Source of the DNA: Salegentibacter agarivorans | Lineage (GTDB): Bacteria; Bacteroidota; Bacteroidia; Flavobacteriales; Flavobacteriaceae | Assembly (NCBI RefSeq): GCF_900113135.1 | Contig: NZ_FOOH01000010.1 | Coordinates: 1 to 64,000 of the forward strand | Reading direction: 5' to 3' | DNA: 64,000 nt | In this document: positions 42,762-50,482 of the stretch, piece after piece | Position numbering within the stretch: position 1 is the first letter of the stretch | How the letters are laid out: every line of letters starts with the position of its first letter | Notes under the pieces: generated by a model | The model's input: the letters and a program-made list of their open reading frames with translations, nothing else | Told to the model about the DNA's origin: nothing | Database searches by the model: none | Translations under genes and position numbers: made by a program

Positions 42762-43087
42762 TATTGAGTAAAGTTGAGTAGTATGTGGCGAATTTAATAA
42801 TAAAATTATGAATGCTCTATAATAGATAATTAAATGCTATTAGGCTTACTTAGAAGCCAGGATGTATTTTTCCATTAAGCCAGCTGTAGGCTTTGTTCTG
42901 AGATAGCTTACTAACGGAAGTTAAAGCGAAATATTTTCTGAAATGACTGAAAATAAAGCTGTTTTGGGATTTTTATATTTGTAGATATTTCCGTTTAAAT
43001 TGAACTCGAAAAAAATAGGTTTATTTTTTGCAGAAAAAGTTTGCGCAATAGAAAGTTTGTTTTAAATTTGCATCCGCATTACAGCAA
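42762..43087. other. 326-bp gap upstream of tRNA-Gln
   Basis: No open frame or RNA other than the tRNA promoter at 43041-43070. It presumably also holds the unrecognised promoter of the DUF2723 gene. Confidence 0.4.
43041..43070 (+). promoter_or_regulatory. tRNA-Gln promoter
   Basis: TTG (43041-43043), 19-nt spacer, TAAATTTG (43063-43070); transcript start would fall about 10 nt before the mature tRNA. Confidence 0.75.
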
Positions 43088-43160
43088 TGGCCTATGGTGT
43101 AACTGGCAACACGTCTGGTTTTGGTCCAGAAGAGTCTAGGTTCGAGCCCTAGTAGGCCAA
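43088..43160 (+). tRNA. tRNA-Gln (anticodon TTG)
   Basis: A 73-nt cloverleaf. Acceptor stem TGGCCTA/TAGGCCA is perfect, discriminator A at 43160. The anticodon arm is TCTGG-TTTTGGT-CCAGA with anticodon TTG at 43121-43123, and the T arm contains GGTTCGAGCCC. CCA is not encoded. It has its own promoter and terminator, so is a single-gene unit. Confidence 0.95.
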
Positions 43161-43169
43161 CAAAATTAA

Positions 43170-43198
43170 CCGAATTCTGAAAAGAGTTCGGTTTTTTT
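43170..43198 (+). terminator. Terminator of tRNA-Gln
   Basis: CCGAATTC/GAGTTCGG stem (one G-T pair) followed by seven T. Confidence 0.85.
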
Positions 43199-43275
43199 GT
43201 TTTTAAAGTCCTGTAAAAATTTTAGCTTCAGCTTTTTGCCCAAAGACATCTCCACAATAGAAACTTTTTTTATCC

Positions 43276-44034
43276 CTAAAAACTAAACCCAACACCAATT
43301 TGTAATTGCGAGGTGTATTCCCGGGTATTTAAAGGAGTTTTACTGTCAAAGTAATAATCGTAAATAGTAAAAACTTTAAACCATTCTGCCAGCGGGATGT
43401 CCAGTCTAAATTGTTCTAAGAGCCTGTAATCTTTAAGGTTTTTATAAAGCGGCTGGTAGTAAACCGTATTGGTGACCGAGAAATTTTTTGATTTCGATAA
43501 ATAGGAAACAGAAAGATAAGTGCTGTTTCTATGCTTGTATTCTGTTGTCCCGGCCCTGTCGCTATATTCAACTTCATACATATAGCTATTGCCAAGATAA
43601 CCTGAGAAATTCTCGCGGTTCATCCATTTTAGTCTTAAACCTGCACCTACAAGATTTCTTTGTTCAACCACCAGCAGTTGATTGTATTGGCCTTGCAGAA
43701 AAGCTTCAAACCTTAAGAGTTGATTAAATTTATAGTTAAAACGGGTATGTAGAAACCAGGAATTTTGCAAATTTCCTTCATCAGCATCTATTAAACGGTA
43801 ATTTCCTAAAAAGAGATAGGTTTTTTTTAAATCTTTTGATTTTAACTGGGTAGTTAGCGTTCCGTTTATCTGGTTTACCGATACCCCGTCGTTGTTGGAA
43901 TGGTTAAAAGCAAAATCGGCATTTAATACAAATCGGGTAGAATCGGTTTGAAGGCGTTTGGTTTCAATATTAACCAGTTGCGCCTGCCCCAAAAAGGGTA
44001 GAAGTAGAAATAATAATAGGAATCTCCAGTGCAT
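43276..44034 (-). CDS. DUF481 outer-membrane protein
   Basis: 252 residues from the Met at 44034, which opens a clean signal peptide (MHWRFLLLFLLLPFLGQAQ). The in-frame Met at 44055 falls inside the promoter -7 element and cannot be used. The mature protein is a run of amphipathic beta strands ending with an aromatic residue (LQIGVGFSF), consistent with a small outer-membrane barrel of the DUF481 (YdiY-like) family. Function unknown. It has a full consensus promoter at 44053-44084. Confidence 0.82.
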   Translation of the reverse strand: MHWRFLLLFLLLPFLGQAQLVNIETKRLQTDSTRFVLNADFAFNHSNNDGVSVNQINGTLTTQLKSKDLKKTYLFLGNYRLIDADEGNLQNSWFLHTRFNYKFNQLLRFEAFLQGQYNQLLVVEQRNLVGAGLRLKWMNRENFSGYLGNSYMYEVEYSDRAGTTEYKHRNSTYLSVSYLSKSKNFSVTNTVYYQPLYKNLKDYRLLEQFRLDIPLAEWFKVFTIYDYYFDSKTPLNTREYTSQLQIGVGFSF

Positions 44035-44052
44035 TAAAAGTTTTTGGCAAAA

Positions 44053-44084
44053 CAAAGATAAAAAGTATTGATAACCTTATTCAA
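44053..44084 (-). promoter_or_regulatory. Promoter of the DUF481 gene
   Basis: Minus strand: TTG (44084-44082), 21-nt spacer, TATCTTTG (44060-44053). Confidence 0.65.
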
Positions 44085-44190
44085 AAACCGATTTTATTCT
44101 TTCTGGTATTCTAAAATAAAAACTCTGTTTGCTTAATAAATCATTAAACACTTTGTAATTTAGTTTCCTTAAATACCTAACCTATAAATT

Positions 44191-45423
44191 GTGGCTTTAG
44201 AATTTTTTAGAGAAAACGAACAAATATTCAATACATTATTCGAGGCGGCTTCAGAAGGCGTTATCGTGGTAAACAGCCAGCAAACAATAGTTACCGCCAA
44301 TCAAGCGGCCTTAATTATGTTTGGTTACAACAAGGAGGAGCTTTTAGGTGAACATCTCAATATTTTAATTCCTGTACGCTATAAATCTAATCACCATCAG
44401 CATTTTGACAGGTTTATGAAAGATAGTGAGAAAAGACAAATGGGTCATGGCAGGGATTTGTTCGGGGTAAAAAAAGATGGGACACAATTTCCGGTAGAAG
44501 CAGGATTAAATCCGTTTCAGGTAGATGGGGAGCGTTTTGTAATGTCTTTAATTGTAGATATTACCATTAGAAAAGAAAATCAGCAGCGCATTAGAGAACT
44601 CAATGCCGAGCTGGAAGACAAAATTAAAATTCGTACCCAGGAACTTAGAAATACGGTGGATGACCTTGAAAAGGAAATCACCAAGCGAAAAGAAGCCGAA
44701 AAACGTATTAAACTTGCACTAAAACAGGAAAAAGAGCTCAATGAGCTAAAGACAAAATTTCTTTCCCTGGTGAGTCACGAATTTAAAACTCCGTTAAGCG
44801 GAATTCTTACTTCGGCTACTTTGGCCGAAAAATATACACAAACCGAACAGCAGGAAAAAAGAACAAAACACCTTACTACCATAAAAAACAAGGTGCATTA
44901 TTTAAATAATATTTTAAATGATTTCCTTTCGTTAGAACGCCTGGAATCTGGGAACGTGAACTATAAATACACAGCTTTTAGCCTAAACAAACTTATTAAC
45001 GAGGTAATTTACAATGCCAATGTGACTTTAAAATATGGGCAGGAGATAGAATATGATAGTGAAATGGGAGATGTAACCCTATATCAGGATGAAAAAATTC
45101 TGGAGCTTATTCTTTCAAATTTAATTGGAAATTCTATTAAATACTCTCCAGAAGATTCCACTATCTATTTTAGAATATTTCCTACTGAAGAAAAAATTAT
45201 CTTTGAGGTGGAAGATGAAGGAATGGGAATTCCGGAGAAAGACCAAAAGCATATTTTTACACGTTATTTTAGGGCCGAAAATGCTTTGCTTAACCAGGGC
45301 ACCGGCATAGGGCTTAATATTGTTAAAGTTCATCTTGAAAATATGGGAGGCAATATTAAATTTGAAAGTATAGAAAATAAAGGCACTAAATTTACTGTAA
45401 CATTACCTAGCCAAAATAGATAA
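44191..45423 (+). CDS. Soluble PAS-domain sensor histidine kinase
   Basis: 410 residues, GTG start, no membrane helix, so a cytosolic sensor. Order: PAS domain about 10-125 (ASEGVIVVNSQQTIVTANQA, FGVKKDGTQFPVE), a coiled-coil signalling helix about 128-180, dimerisation domain with phospho-acceptor His in SLVSHEFKTPLSG (near residue 196), and ATPase domain with N box NLIGNSIKYS and G2 NQGTGIGLNIVKVHL. The PAS has the general look of FixL-type PAS, but the haem-ligand His position holds Arg, so haem binding is not supported. The response regulator fused to a Crp/Fnr module follows after 40 nt and is its obvious partner. The signal is unknown. Confidence 0.9.
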   Translation: MALEFFRENEQIFNTLFEAASEGVIVVNSQQTIVTANQAALIMFGYNKEELLGEHLNILIPVRYKSNHHQHFDRFMKDSEKRQMGHGRDLFGVKKDGTQFPVEAGLNPFQVDGERFVMSLIVDITIRKENQQRIRELNAELEDKIKIRTQELRNTVDDLEKEITKRKEAEKRIKLALKQEKELNELKTKFLSLVSHEFKTPLSGILTSATLAEKYTQTEQQEKRTKHLTTIKNKVHYLNNILNDFLSLERLESGNVNYKYTAFSLNKLINEVIYNANVTLKYGQEIEYDSEMGDVTLYQDEKILELILSNLIGNSIKYSPEDSTIYFRIFPTEEKIIFEVEDEGMGIPEKDQKHIFTRYFRAENALLNQGTGIGLNIVKVHLENMGGNIKFESIENKGTKFTVTLPSQNR

Positions 45424-45463
45424 CCGCTTATGTTACTTGAGCGGACATTGAAAATAATTTAAG

Positions 45464-46495
45464 ATGAAAAAAATACTTTTAATTGAAGACGATGTAACCG
45501 TTAGGGAGAATACTGCAGAATTGCTGGAGCTCTCAAATTATGAAGTAGTAACCGCACCAGACGGGAAGAAGGGTGTAGATAAAGCAAAAGAAGAAATTCC
45601 TGATATAATAGTGTGTGATATCATGATGCCAGAACTGGATGGCTACGATGTACTTACGCGCCTTTCAGAAGATTCAGAAACCAAAGGCATTCCTTTTATT
45701 TTCCTTTCGGCGAAAACCGAACATAAAGATGTAAGAAGAGGAATGGACCTTGGCGCAGACGATTATCTAACCAAGCCTTTTGAAGAAGAAGACCTTTTGA
45801 GCGCTATAGAAAGCAGGCTGGCAAAAGTAGAGATTTTGCAAGCCCAGAAAAAGGATAATAATGGAGAAACCGTTCAAAATCTTTCGGCTTTTCGCGAAAT
45901 GATGAGAAACCGCGAGCAGATTAGTTTTAAGGCTGGTGAAAATATTTATGAAGAAGGAAAATCTTCCCTGCATTTTTATATGGTAGAACGCGGGGTTGTA
46001 AAAGCCCACAAATATGATAGCCGCGGTAAAGAAATGATTACCGAACTTTACAAAGAAGGAGATTTCTTCGGAAATTTAAGCTTTAATAAGAATTCGGCTT
46101 ATGGCGAATATGCCACGGCTTTAGAAGACAGTGTGCTTTACGTGGTTTCTAAAGACGAATTAAGGGAAATCCTTAAGAGCAATAGTAATATTAGTATGGA
46201 ATTGCTCCAGGAAATGGGCGATCATCTTATGGGGGTAAAAGAGCAATTAATGGAAATTGCCTATGCTTCAGTAAGAAGAAAAACAGCCAGAACTATTTTA
46301 CTTTTCGCTCATAAAATTAAGAAAAACCCATTACACAGTATTAGAATTTCGCGGGCAGACCTGGCAGGAGTCGCTGGTATAGCTTCAGAAACGCTAATAA
46401 GAACCCTTTCCGATTTTAAAAAAGAAGGACTTATTGAAATTGAAGGCAGAAATGTGAAGCTTTTAGATGCAGAAAAGCTGGAGGCAATTAGTTAA
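45464..46495 (+). CDS. Response regulator fused to a Crp/Fnr-type DNA-binding protein
   Basis: 343 residues with three modules. The receiver domain (1-120) has Asp9/Asp10, phospho-acceptor Asp52 (VCDIMMPELDG) and Lys104. A cyclic-nucleotide-binding-like beta roll (about 148-235) follows, in which the cAMP-contacting Glu and Arg-Ser are absent (FFGNLSF instead of FGE, then YGEYATALED). Last is a dimer helix and a Crp-type winged HTH (about 265-343) with recognition helix ASETLIRTLSDF. Glu309 and Arg313 match the residues that read TGA/TCA half-sites in Crp and Fnr. There is no Fe-S cysteine cluster. It is therefore likely switched by phosphorylation from the adjacent kinase rather than by cAMP or oxygen directly. 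Three matching DNA dyads lie in front of neighbouring operons. Confidence 0.92.
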   Translation: MKKILLIEDDVTVRENTAELLELSNYEVVTAPDGKKGVDKAKEEIPDIIVCDIMMPELDGYDVLTRLSEDSETKGIPFIFLSAKTEHKDVRRGMDLGADDYLTKPFEEEDLLSAIESRLAKVEILQAQKKDNNGETVQNLSAFREMMRNREQISFKAGENIYEEGKSSLHFYMVERGVVKAHKYDSRGKEMITELYKEGDFFGNLSFNKNSAYGEYATALEDSVLYVVSKDELREILKSNSNISMELLQEMGDHLMGVKEQLMEIAYASVRRKTARTILLFAHKIKKNPLHSIRISRADLAGVAGIASETLIRTLSDFKKEGLIEIEGRNVKLLDAEKLEAIS

Positions 46496-46505
46496 TTTTT
46501 ACAGA

Positions 46506-46550
46506 ACTGACCGGAATCATATTTAGGATTGATCTTTCACGCTACTTTTG
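46506..46550 (+). promoter_or_regulatory. Crp-type dyad plus -7 element upstream of the universal stress gene
   Basis: ACTGA (46506-46510), N6, TCATA (46517-46521), then 21 nt and TACTTTTG (46543-46550). Dyad centre is 29.5 nt before the -7 element, equal to two other promoters nearby. Confidence 0.65.
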
Positions 46551-46579
46551 GCCAAAATTAGTGCTGAAAGGTCAAGCCT

Positions 46580-47326
46580 ATGAATATTTTAATACTTACA
46601 GATTTTTCTCCCCAGGCTTATAATGCTGCACGCTATGCCTTGAATTCAAATTCAGGCTCATCAAAATTTTATGTGCTTCATGCCTCTTCTACCGGCGTGG
46701 CATCAAAAATAGATGAGGCGCTTGTAGACTTTGTTGCCAGGCTTAAAAAAGAACCTGCTGCAACTGGCCATTCATTTTATACTCTTCCTTTTGCCGATAA
46801 CCTTATAAATGCAACCCGAAAGGCAGTAACCGAAAAAAGGATAGACCTAATTGTGATGGGTGCATCTGGAAAAAATACTTCTAATTTCCAGGGTTTAGGT
46901 GGGAATACGTGTAATGTAGTAAAAAAGGTAAAATGCCCTGTATTGGTAGTGCCTAATTGTGAATTTAAACAATGGGAAAGACTTTATCTTCCTATAGATT
47001 TACGATTTCCTGTTCATACTGAAGCTTTACAATTATTGCAAAAGTTGCCCGTTGCTCCTAATGTAAGCCTGGATGTATGGGAATTTAATTTGAATAATTC
47101 TGAAGGACAAATAGAAGATTTTAAACTGCCCAATTATAAACTTAACCGAAAAACGCTCAAAGAAGAATCAGATTTCTTTGGGAAGTTCTGGCCAGAAGCA
47201 AATGTAAAGGCCAATATTATAGTGTTTTTTGCCCGCCAGCTTCATATTACTGAAAAGCTTTTAAACAGGCTTTCGGCTACCGAAACCCGGAAACAAAACC
47301 TTCCGGTGCTTATTCTTCACGGCTAA
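46580..47326 (+). CDS. Universal stress protein (UspA family)
   Basis: 248 residues. The first half (1 to about 130) is a UspA domain starting ILILTDFSPQAYNAARYAL and carrying the ATP-binding loop MGASGKN...GLGGNT, then VKCPVLVVP. The second half is a degenerate repeat of the same fold. Usp proteins accumulate under starvation, respiratory arrest or oxygen limitation. It lies 84 nt after the Crp-type response regulator and has a dyad-controlled promoter of its own. Confidence 0.88.
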   Translation: MNILILTDFSPQAYNAARYALNSNSGSSKFYVLHASSTGVASKIDEALVDFVARLKKEPAATGHSFYTLPFADNLINATRKAVTEKRIDLIVMGASGKNTSNFQGLGGNTCNVVKKVKCPVLVVPNCEFKQWERLYLPIDLRFPVHTEALQLLQKLPVAPNVSLDVWEFNLNNSEGQIEDFKLPNYKLNRKTLKEESDFFGKFWPEANVKANIIVFFARQLHITEKLLNRLSATETRKQNLPVLILHG

Positions 47327-47517
47327 ATTTCTAAAATTTGGTTAAAGTTTTCTGTTTAGCTATTAAAGTTAGCTCTTTAGCTGCGTGCTACTTTGCTAAT
47401 TATAGTAGAAAACCTTATGTTTATGCACGTTCCCAAAATGCAGCTCCTGCTTTTATTTAGAAGGAATGCATAAAATTAAACTTGGGAAGAAGATGATAAC
47501 TTTATATAACGAAAGAA

Positions 47518-48147
47518 ATGGAGATTAAAGAAATTTTTGAAAACAATAAGAACTGGATTCAGGAAAAATTACAAAAAGACGCAAATTACTTTAGCGATCT
47601 GTCTAAAGGCCAAGACCCGGATATTCTTTACATAGGTTGCTCAGATAGTAGGGTTACAGCTGAAGAACTAATGGGAGTAGCGCCAGGTGATGTTTTTGTA
47701 CATAGAAATATTGCTAATATGGTGCCCAATACTGATCTAAGCGCCATGTCTGTAATAGATTATGCGGTTGCCCATCTTGGGGTTAGACACGTAGTTGTAT
47801 GTGGCCATTATTATTGCGGGGGTGTTAAAGCCGCTATGCAATCTCAGGATTTGGGTATTCTAAATCCCTGGTTAAGAAATATTAGGGATGTATACCGTAT
47901 TCACCAAAATGAACTGGATGATATTAAAGACGAAGAAGCACGTTATAAAAGACTTGTTGAATTAAACGTGCAAGAACAGTGTATTAATGTAATAAAAACT
48001 GCAGAAGTACAGAGAGCATTTTTAGATAGAGGGATAACCGTGCACGGTTGGGTTTTCGATATTCATTCTGGTAAGTTAATTGACCTTAAGATCGATTTTT
48101 CAGAAATCCTGAAAGATGTGATGAAAATCTATCATTTAGATAGTTAA
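47518..48147 (+). CDS. can: Beta-class carbonic anhydrase
   Basis: 209 residues, reversible CO2 hydration. Zinc ligands are visible as Cys41 (in YIGCSDSRV), His97 and Cys100 (in VVCGHYYCGGV), with Asp43 and Arg45 forming the catalytic dyad. Length and spacing are normal for the beta class. It supplies bicarbonate for carboxylases. The 191-bp gap in front holds no dyad of the type found at the neighbouring operons and no clear -7 element. Confidence 0.95.
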   Translation: MEIKEIFENNKNWIQEKLQKDANYFSDLSKGQDPDILYIGCSDSRVTAEELMGVAPGDVFVHRNIANMVPNTDLSAMSVIDYAVAHLGVRHVVVCGHYYCGGVKAAMQSQDLGILNPWLRNIRDVYRIHQNELDDIKDEEARYKRLVELNVQEQCINVIKTAEVQRAFLDRGITVHGWVFDIHSGKLIDLKIDFSEILKDVMKIYHLDS

Positions 48148-48164
48148 TAAATACAAACCTTAGA

Positions 48165-48180
48165 TGTAACTCAAGTTACA
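48165..48180. promoter_or_regulatory. 16-bp palindrome, orphan operator-like site
   Basis: TGTAACT, 2 nt, AGTTACA, with another AGTTACA at 48193-48199. It sits between the convergent carbonic anhydrase and haemoglobin genes, where no gene start exists. Confidence 0.4.
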
Positions 48181-48257
48181 GGCTAAAATAATAGTTACAG
48201 CTCTTTCCTTAGGAAAGTTGTTCTGGGTAATTATTTATCGATAAAATAAATTTTAAG

Positions 48258-48386
48258 AGGCTGTCTAGATTGATCTAATTTAGATCTTTTCCGAAGTTTT
48301 AAGATTGTTTTATTTATTTAGGATTAATTTTTAAATAATTCTGAAATCAATTTAAAATAATGATTTAAAATCTTTCTAGACAACCT
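48258..48386. mobile_element. MITE-like element with 18-20 bp terminal inverted repeats
   Basis: A 129-bp non-coding stretch bounded by AGGCTGTCTAGATTGATC (left) and, read inward from the right end, AGGTTGTCTAGAAAGATT. Flanks TTTTAAG (48251-48257) and TTTTATG (48387-48393) look like an imperfect 7-bp target duplication. It abuts the 3' end of the truncated haemoglobin gene, whose stop codon lies in the right flank. Confidence 0.55.
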
Positions 48387-48388
48387 TT

Positions 48389-48781
48389 TTATGCTTTGTT
48401 TTCTCTAGCCTGAAACATCTTTAAATATAAATGTGAAGACATCTTCCTGGCGTTATTTTTTGCCCGGTTGGCGAGTTCACCTTCGTACAATTCGTCTATA
48501 GTTTCAAACCATAAGTTTAGCCAAATCCCAAAATGGTAATTGGAAATCTCCTGGTTGTTTTCCTGGTCTACTTTTACGTGAACCTTTTGAGGATTGCCCT
48601 TGTAGGTTGCTTTAAAAAAGAGATTGCTTTCCCAGAAATCGGTTAATTTCTCGAAATGGGCATCCCAGTCTTTTATTACCTCATTGAAAAAATGACCAAT
48701 TTCAGGATTTTGCCTTACTTTTTTATAAAATCCGGAAACCAGTAAAAAAACATCTTCCCGGGTTTTAATATCATTTTTCAT
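48389..48781 (-). CDS. Group III truncated haemoglobin
   Basis: 130 residues with the 2-on-2 globin pattern: Tyr19 (B10 position, VSGFYKKV) and proximal His83 in NYHFGIWLNLWFETIDE, the WLxLWF...TIDE wording being typical of group III. These proteins bind O2 or NO; physiological roles in NO or low-oxygen metabolism are proposed. The gene lies 9 nt downstream of a small membrane protein gene that is preceded by a Crp-type dyad, so both should share that control. Confidence 0.92.
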   Translation of the reverse strand: MKNDIKTREDVFLLVSGFYKKVRQNPEIGHFFNEVIKDWDAHFEKLTDFWESNLFFKATYKGNPQKVHVKVDQENNQEISNYHFGIWLNLWFETIDELYEGELANRAKNNARKMSSHLYLKMFQARENKA

Positions 48782-48790
48782 ACAGTGGTG

Positions 48791-49072
48791 CTAGAATATA
48801 TTTATAAGGATAAAGATAGAGGATATTGCAAGGCTAAGCAAAAGTGCATTAAATACTATTTTAGATTTAAACTGCGCTAAAATCACGGTATTGAAGCCCA
48901 TACAAACTATAACTACAATAAAAAGCTGAAGCATATCTATAAATGTATGTCCGTTCATTAAAATTAGCATTGCAGCCACAGATCCTAAACAGCTGGATGC
49001 GATAATACCAATTGCTGAATATCCCATACTCATTTCTTCAAAATCGGCCAGCAAAGTTTTGTAAAGTTTCAT
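48791..49072 (-). CDS. Small three-helix membrane protein, unknown function
   Basis: 93 residues with hydrophobic segments at about 17-38, 46-66 and 71-92, and a short soluble N-terminus (MKLYKTLLADFEEM). I do not recognise the family. It is the first gene of a two-gene unit with the truncated haemoglobin (9-nt gap) and has the best-conserved dyad of the three found in the region, TTATGA-N6-TCATAA at 49124-49141. A role linked to respiration or NO/O2 sensing is only suggested by this company. Confidence 0.8.
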   Translation of the reverse strand: MKLYKTLLADFEEMSMGYSAIGIIASSCLGSVAAMLILMNGHTFIDMLQLFIVVIVCMGFNTVILAQFKSKIVFNALLLSLAISSIFILINIF

Positions 49073-49095
49073 AGTTTTTAATTTTAAATGTGAGG

Positions 49096-49141
49096 TAAAA
49101 TTAAGGTTGAAGCTGCTGGAATCTTATGAGCATAATCATAA
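49096..49141 (-). promoter_or_regulatory. Crp-type dyad plus -7 element of the membrane protein-haemoglobin operon
   Basis: TTATGA (49124-49129), N6, TCATAA (49136-49141), perfect 6-bp arms. On the minus strand TAATTTTA (49103-49096), 7/8 match to TAnnTTTG. Centre-to-box distance 29.5 nt. Confidence 0.65.
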
Positions 49142-49146
49142 TTGAA

Positions 49147-49184
49147 TTAAAAAAGCCTGGAAAAATTGAATTTCTCCAGGCTTT
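49147..49184 (-). terminator. Terminator of the CoA-transferase gene
   Basis: Perfect 10-bp stem AAAGCCTGGA/TCCAGGCTTT (49152-49161 with 49175-49184), followed on the minus strand by T residues. Confidence 0.85.
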
Positions 49185-49203
49185 AAAAATATTTTAAGTG
49201 CTT

Positions 49204-50481
49204 CTATCTAAATTGATTATGTGATTCTTTCTCTAATTGCTCCCTATGGTCTGGATGCGCTATAGAAATAAGTTCTTTAGCTCTTTGTTTCAGGTTTTTT
49301 CCATAGAGATTTACAACGCCATATTCTGTAGCAATATAATGCACGTGTGCCCGGGTTGTGGTTACGCCGGCGCCTTCTTTTAGAAAAGGTACAATCTTGG
49401 AAATACCGTTTTTGGTGATAGATGGCATTGCAATAATAGGTTTTCCACCTTCAGAAAGTGCTGCTCCTCTTATAAAATCCATTTGCCCGCCAACGCCAGA
49501 GAATTGATATTTCCCAATAGTATCGGCACAAACCTGGCCGGTAAGATCTATTTCTATAGCCGAATTTATAGCGGTTACTTTAGGGTTTTGTCTAATTATA
49601 GCCGTATCGTTGGTATAAGCCGCTTCTTTAAAATGCACAATAGGATTATCATCAATAAAATCGTATAAATCAGGTGAACCTATGGCAAAACAGGTCACCA
49701 GTTTTCCGGTTTTTATTTCCTTACTTGCCCCGGTAATTACTCCCGATTTTACCAATGGCAAAATTCCGTCAGAAAACATTTCAGTATGGATTCCCAGGTT
49801 TTTGTGGTTTTGAAGATTATTTAAAACTACATTGGGAATACCCCCAATTCCCATTTGGAGGGTAGCGCCATCATCAATTAGTTCGGCTACATGTTTACCA
49901 ATTTGTTTTTCAATTCCGGTAGGAGCAGTAACACTGGTAGCAAAAATAGGCTGATTCACTTCTATGGCAGCCTCAATCTGGCTGCTGTGAATAATTCCGT
50001 CCCCGTGGGTTCTTGGAACATTTGGGTTTATTTGCGCAATTACTTTTTTAGCCTTTTGAATAGCGGGTAACGTGATATCTACTGAAACTCCCAGCGAACA
50101 ATATCCGTGTTTATCGGGTGGGGAAACCTGGATAAAAGCAACATCTAAAGGCAAGATATCCCTGCGGAAAAGGTTATGAATCTCACTTAGAAATATGGGA
50201 ATATAGGTTCCTTTATTAGAATTGACCGCATTTCTAACGTTGCCGGCAACAAAACACGTGTTGATGCTAAAAGAACCGGCGTAAGGTTCTTCGGTGTATT
50301 TTGCTTTTCCCTCGGTATGAATTTGTATAATTTCAACATCGGTCAATTCATTATAACGATCGCATAATGCATCAATTAGGGTTACCGGCGTCATTGCGGC
50401 ACCCTGAATAAAAATGCGGTCACCAGATTTTACTTTGGCAACCGCATCCTGAGCTGATAATATTTTTAGATGATTCAGCAT
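49204..50481 (-). CDS. Acetyl-CoA hydrolase/transferase family protein (4-hydroxybutyrate CoA-transferase-like)
   Basis: 425 residues of the class I CoA-transferase fold. N-terminal half has the SGDRIFIQGAAMTPVTLIDAL region and PPDKHGYCSLGVSVD. The C-terminal half has LQMGIGGIPNVVL and the active-site Glu in INSAIEIDLTGQV, which forms the glutamyl-CoA intermediate. Members exchange CoA between acetate, propionate, butyrate or 4-hydroxybutyrate and acetyl-CoA. It starts 2 nt after a YceI-like gene. Acetate/acyl-CoA interconversion fits overflow or oxygen-limited metabolism, but the substrate is not settled. Confidence 0.88.
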   Translation of the reverse strand: MLNHLKILSAQDAVAKVKSGDRIFIQGAAMTPVTLIDALCDRYNELTDVEIIQIHTEGKAKYTEEPYAGSFSINTCFVAGNVRNAVNSNKGTYIPIFLSEIHNLFRRDILPLDVAFIQVSPPDKHGYCSLGVSVDITLPAIQKAKKVIAQINPNVPRTHGDGIIHSSQIEAAIEVNQPIFATSVTAPTGIEKQIGKHVAELIDDGATLQMGIGGIPNVVLNNLQNHKNLGIHTEMFSDGILPLVKSGVITGASKEIKTGKLVTCFAIGSPDLYDFIDDNPIVHFKEAAYTNDTAIIRQNPKVTAINSAIEIDLTGQVCADTIGKYQFSGVGGQMDFIRGAALSEGGKPIIAMPSITKNGISKIVPFLKEGAGVTTTRAHVHYIATEYGVVNLYGKNLKQRAKELISIAHPDHREQLEKESHNQFR

Positions 50482-50482
50482 T

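Noticed and set aside
44260-44570. FixL-like oxygen-sensing haem PAS in the soluble histidine kinase
   Set aside because: The wording around GRDLFGVKKDGTQFP resembles FixL, but the position of the haem-ligand His is Arg (EKRQMGHGR), so haem binding is not supported.
46580-46600. A single long operon from the histidine kinase through carbonic anhydrase
   Set aside because: The universal stress gene has its own -7 element and dyad, and the 191-bp gap before carbonic anhydrase argues for separate units.
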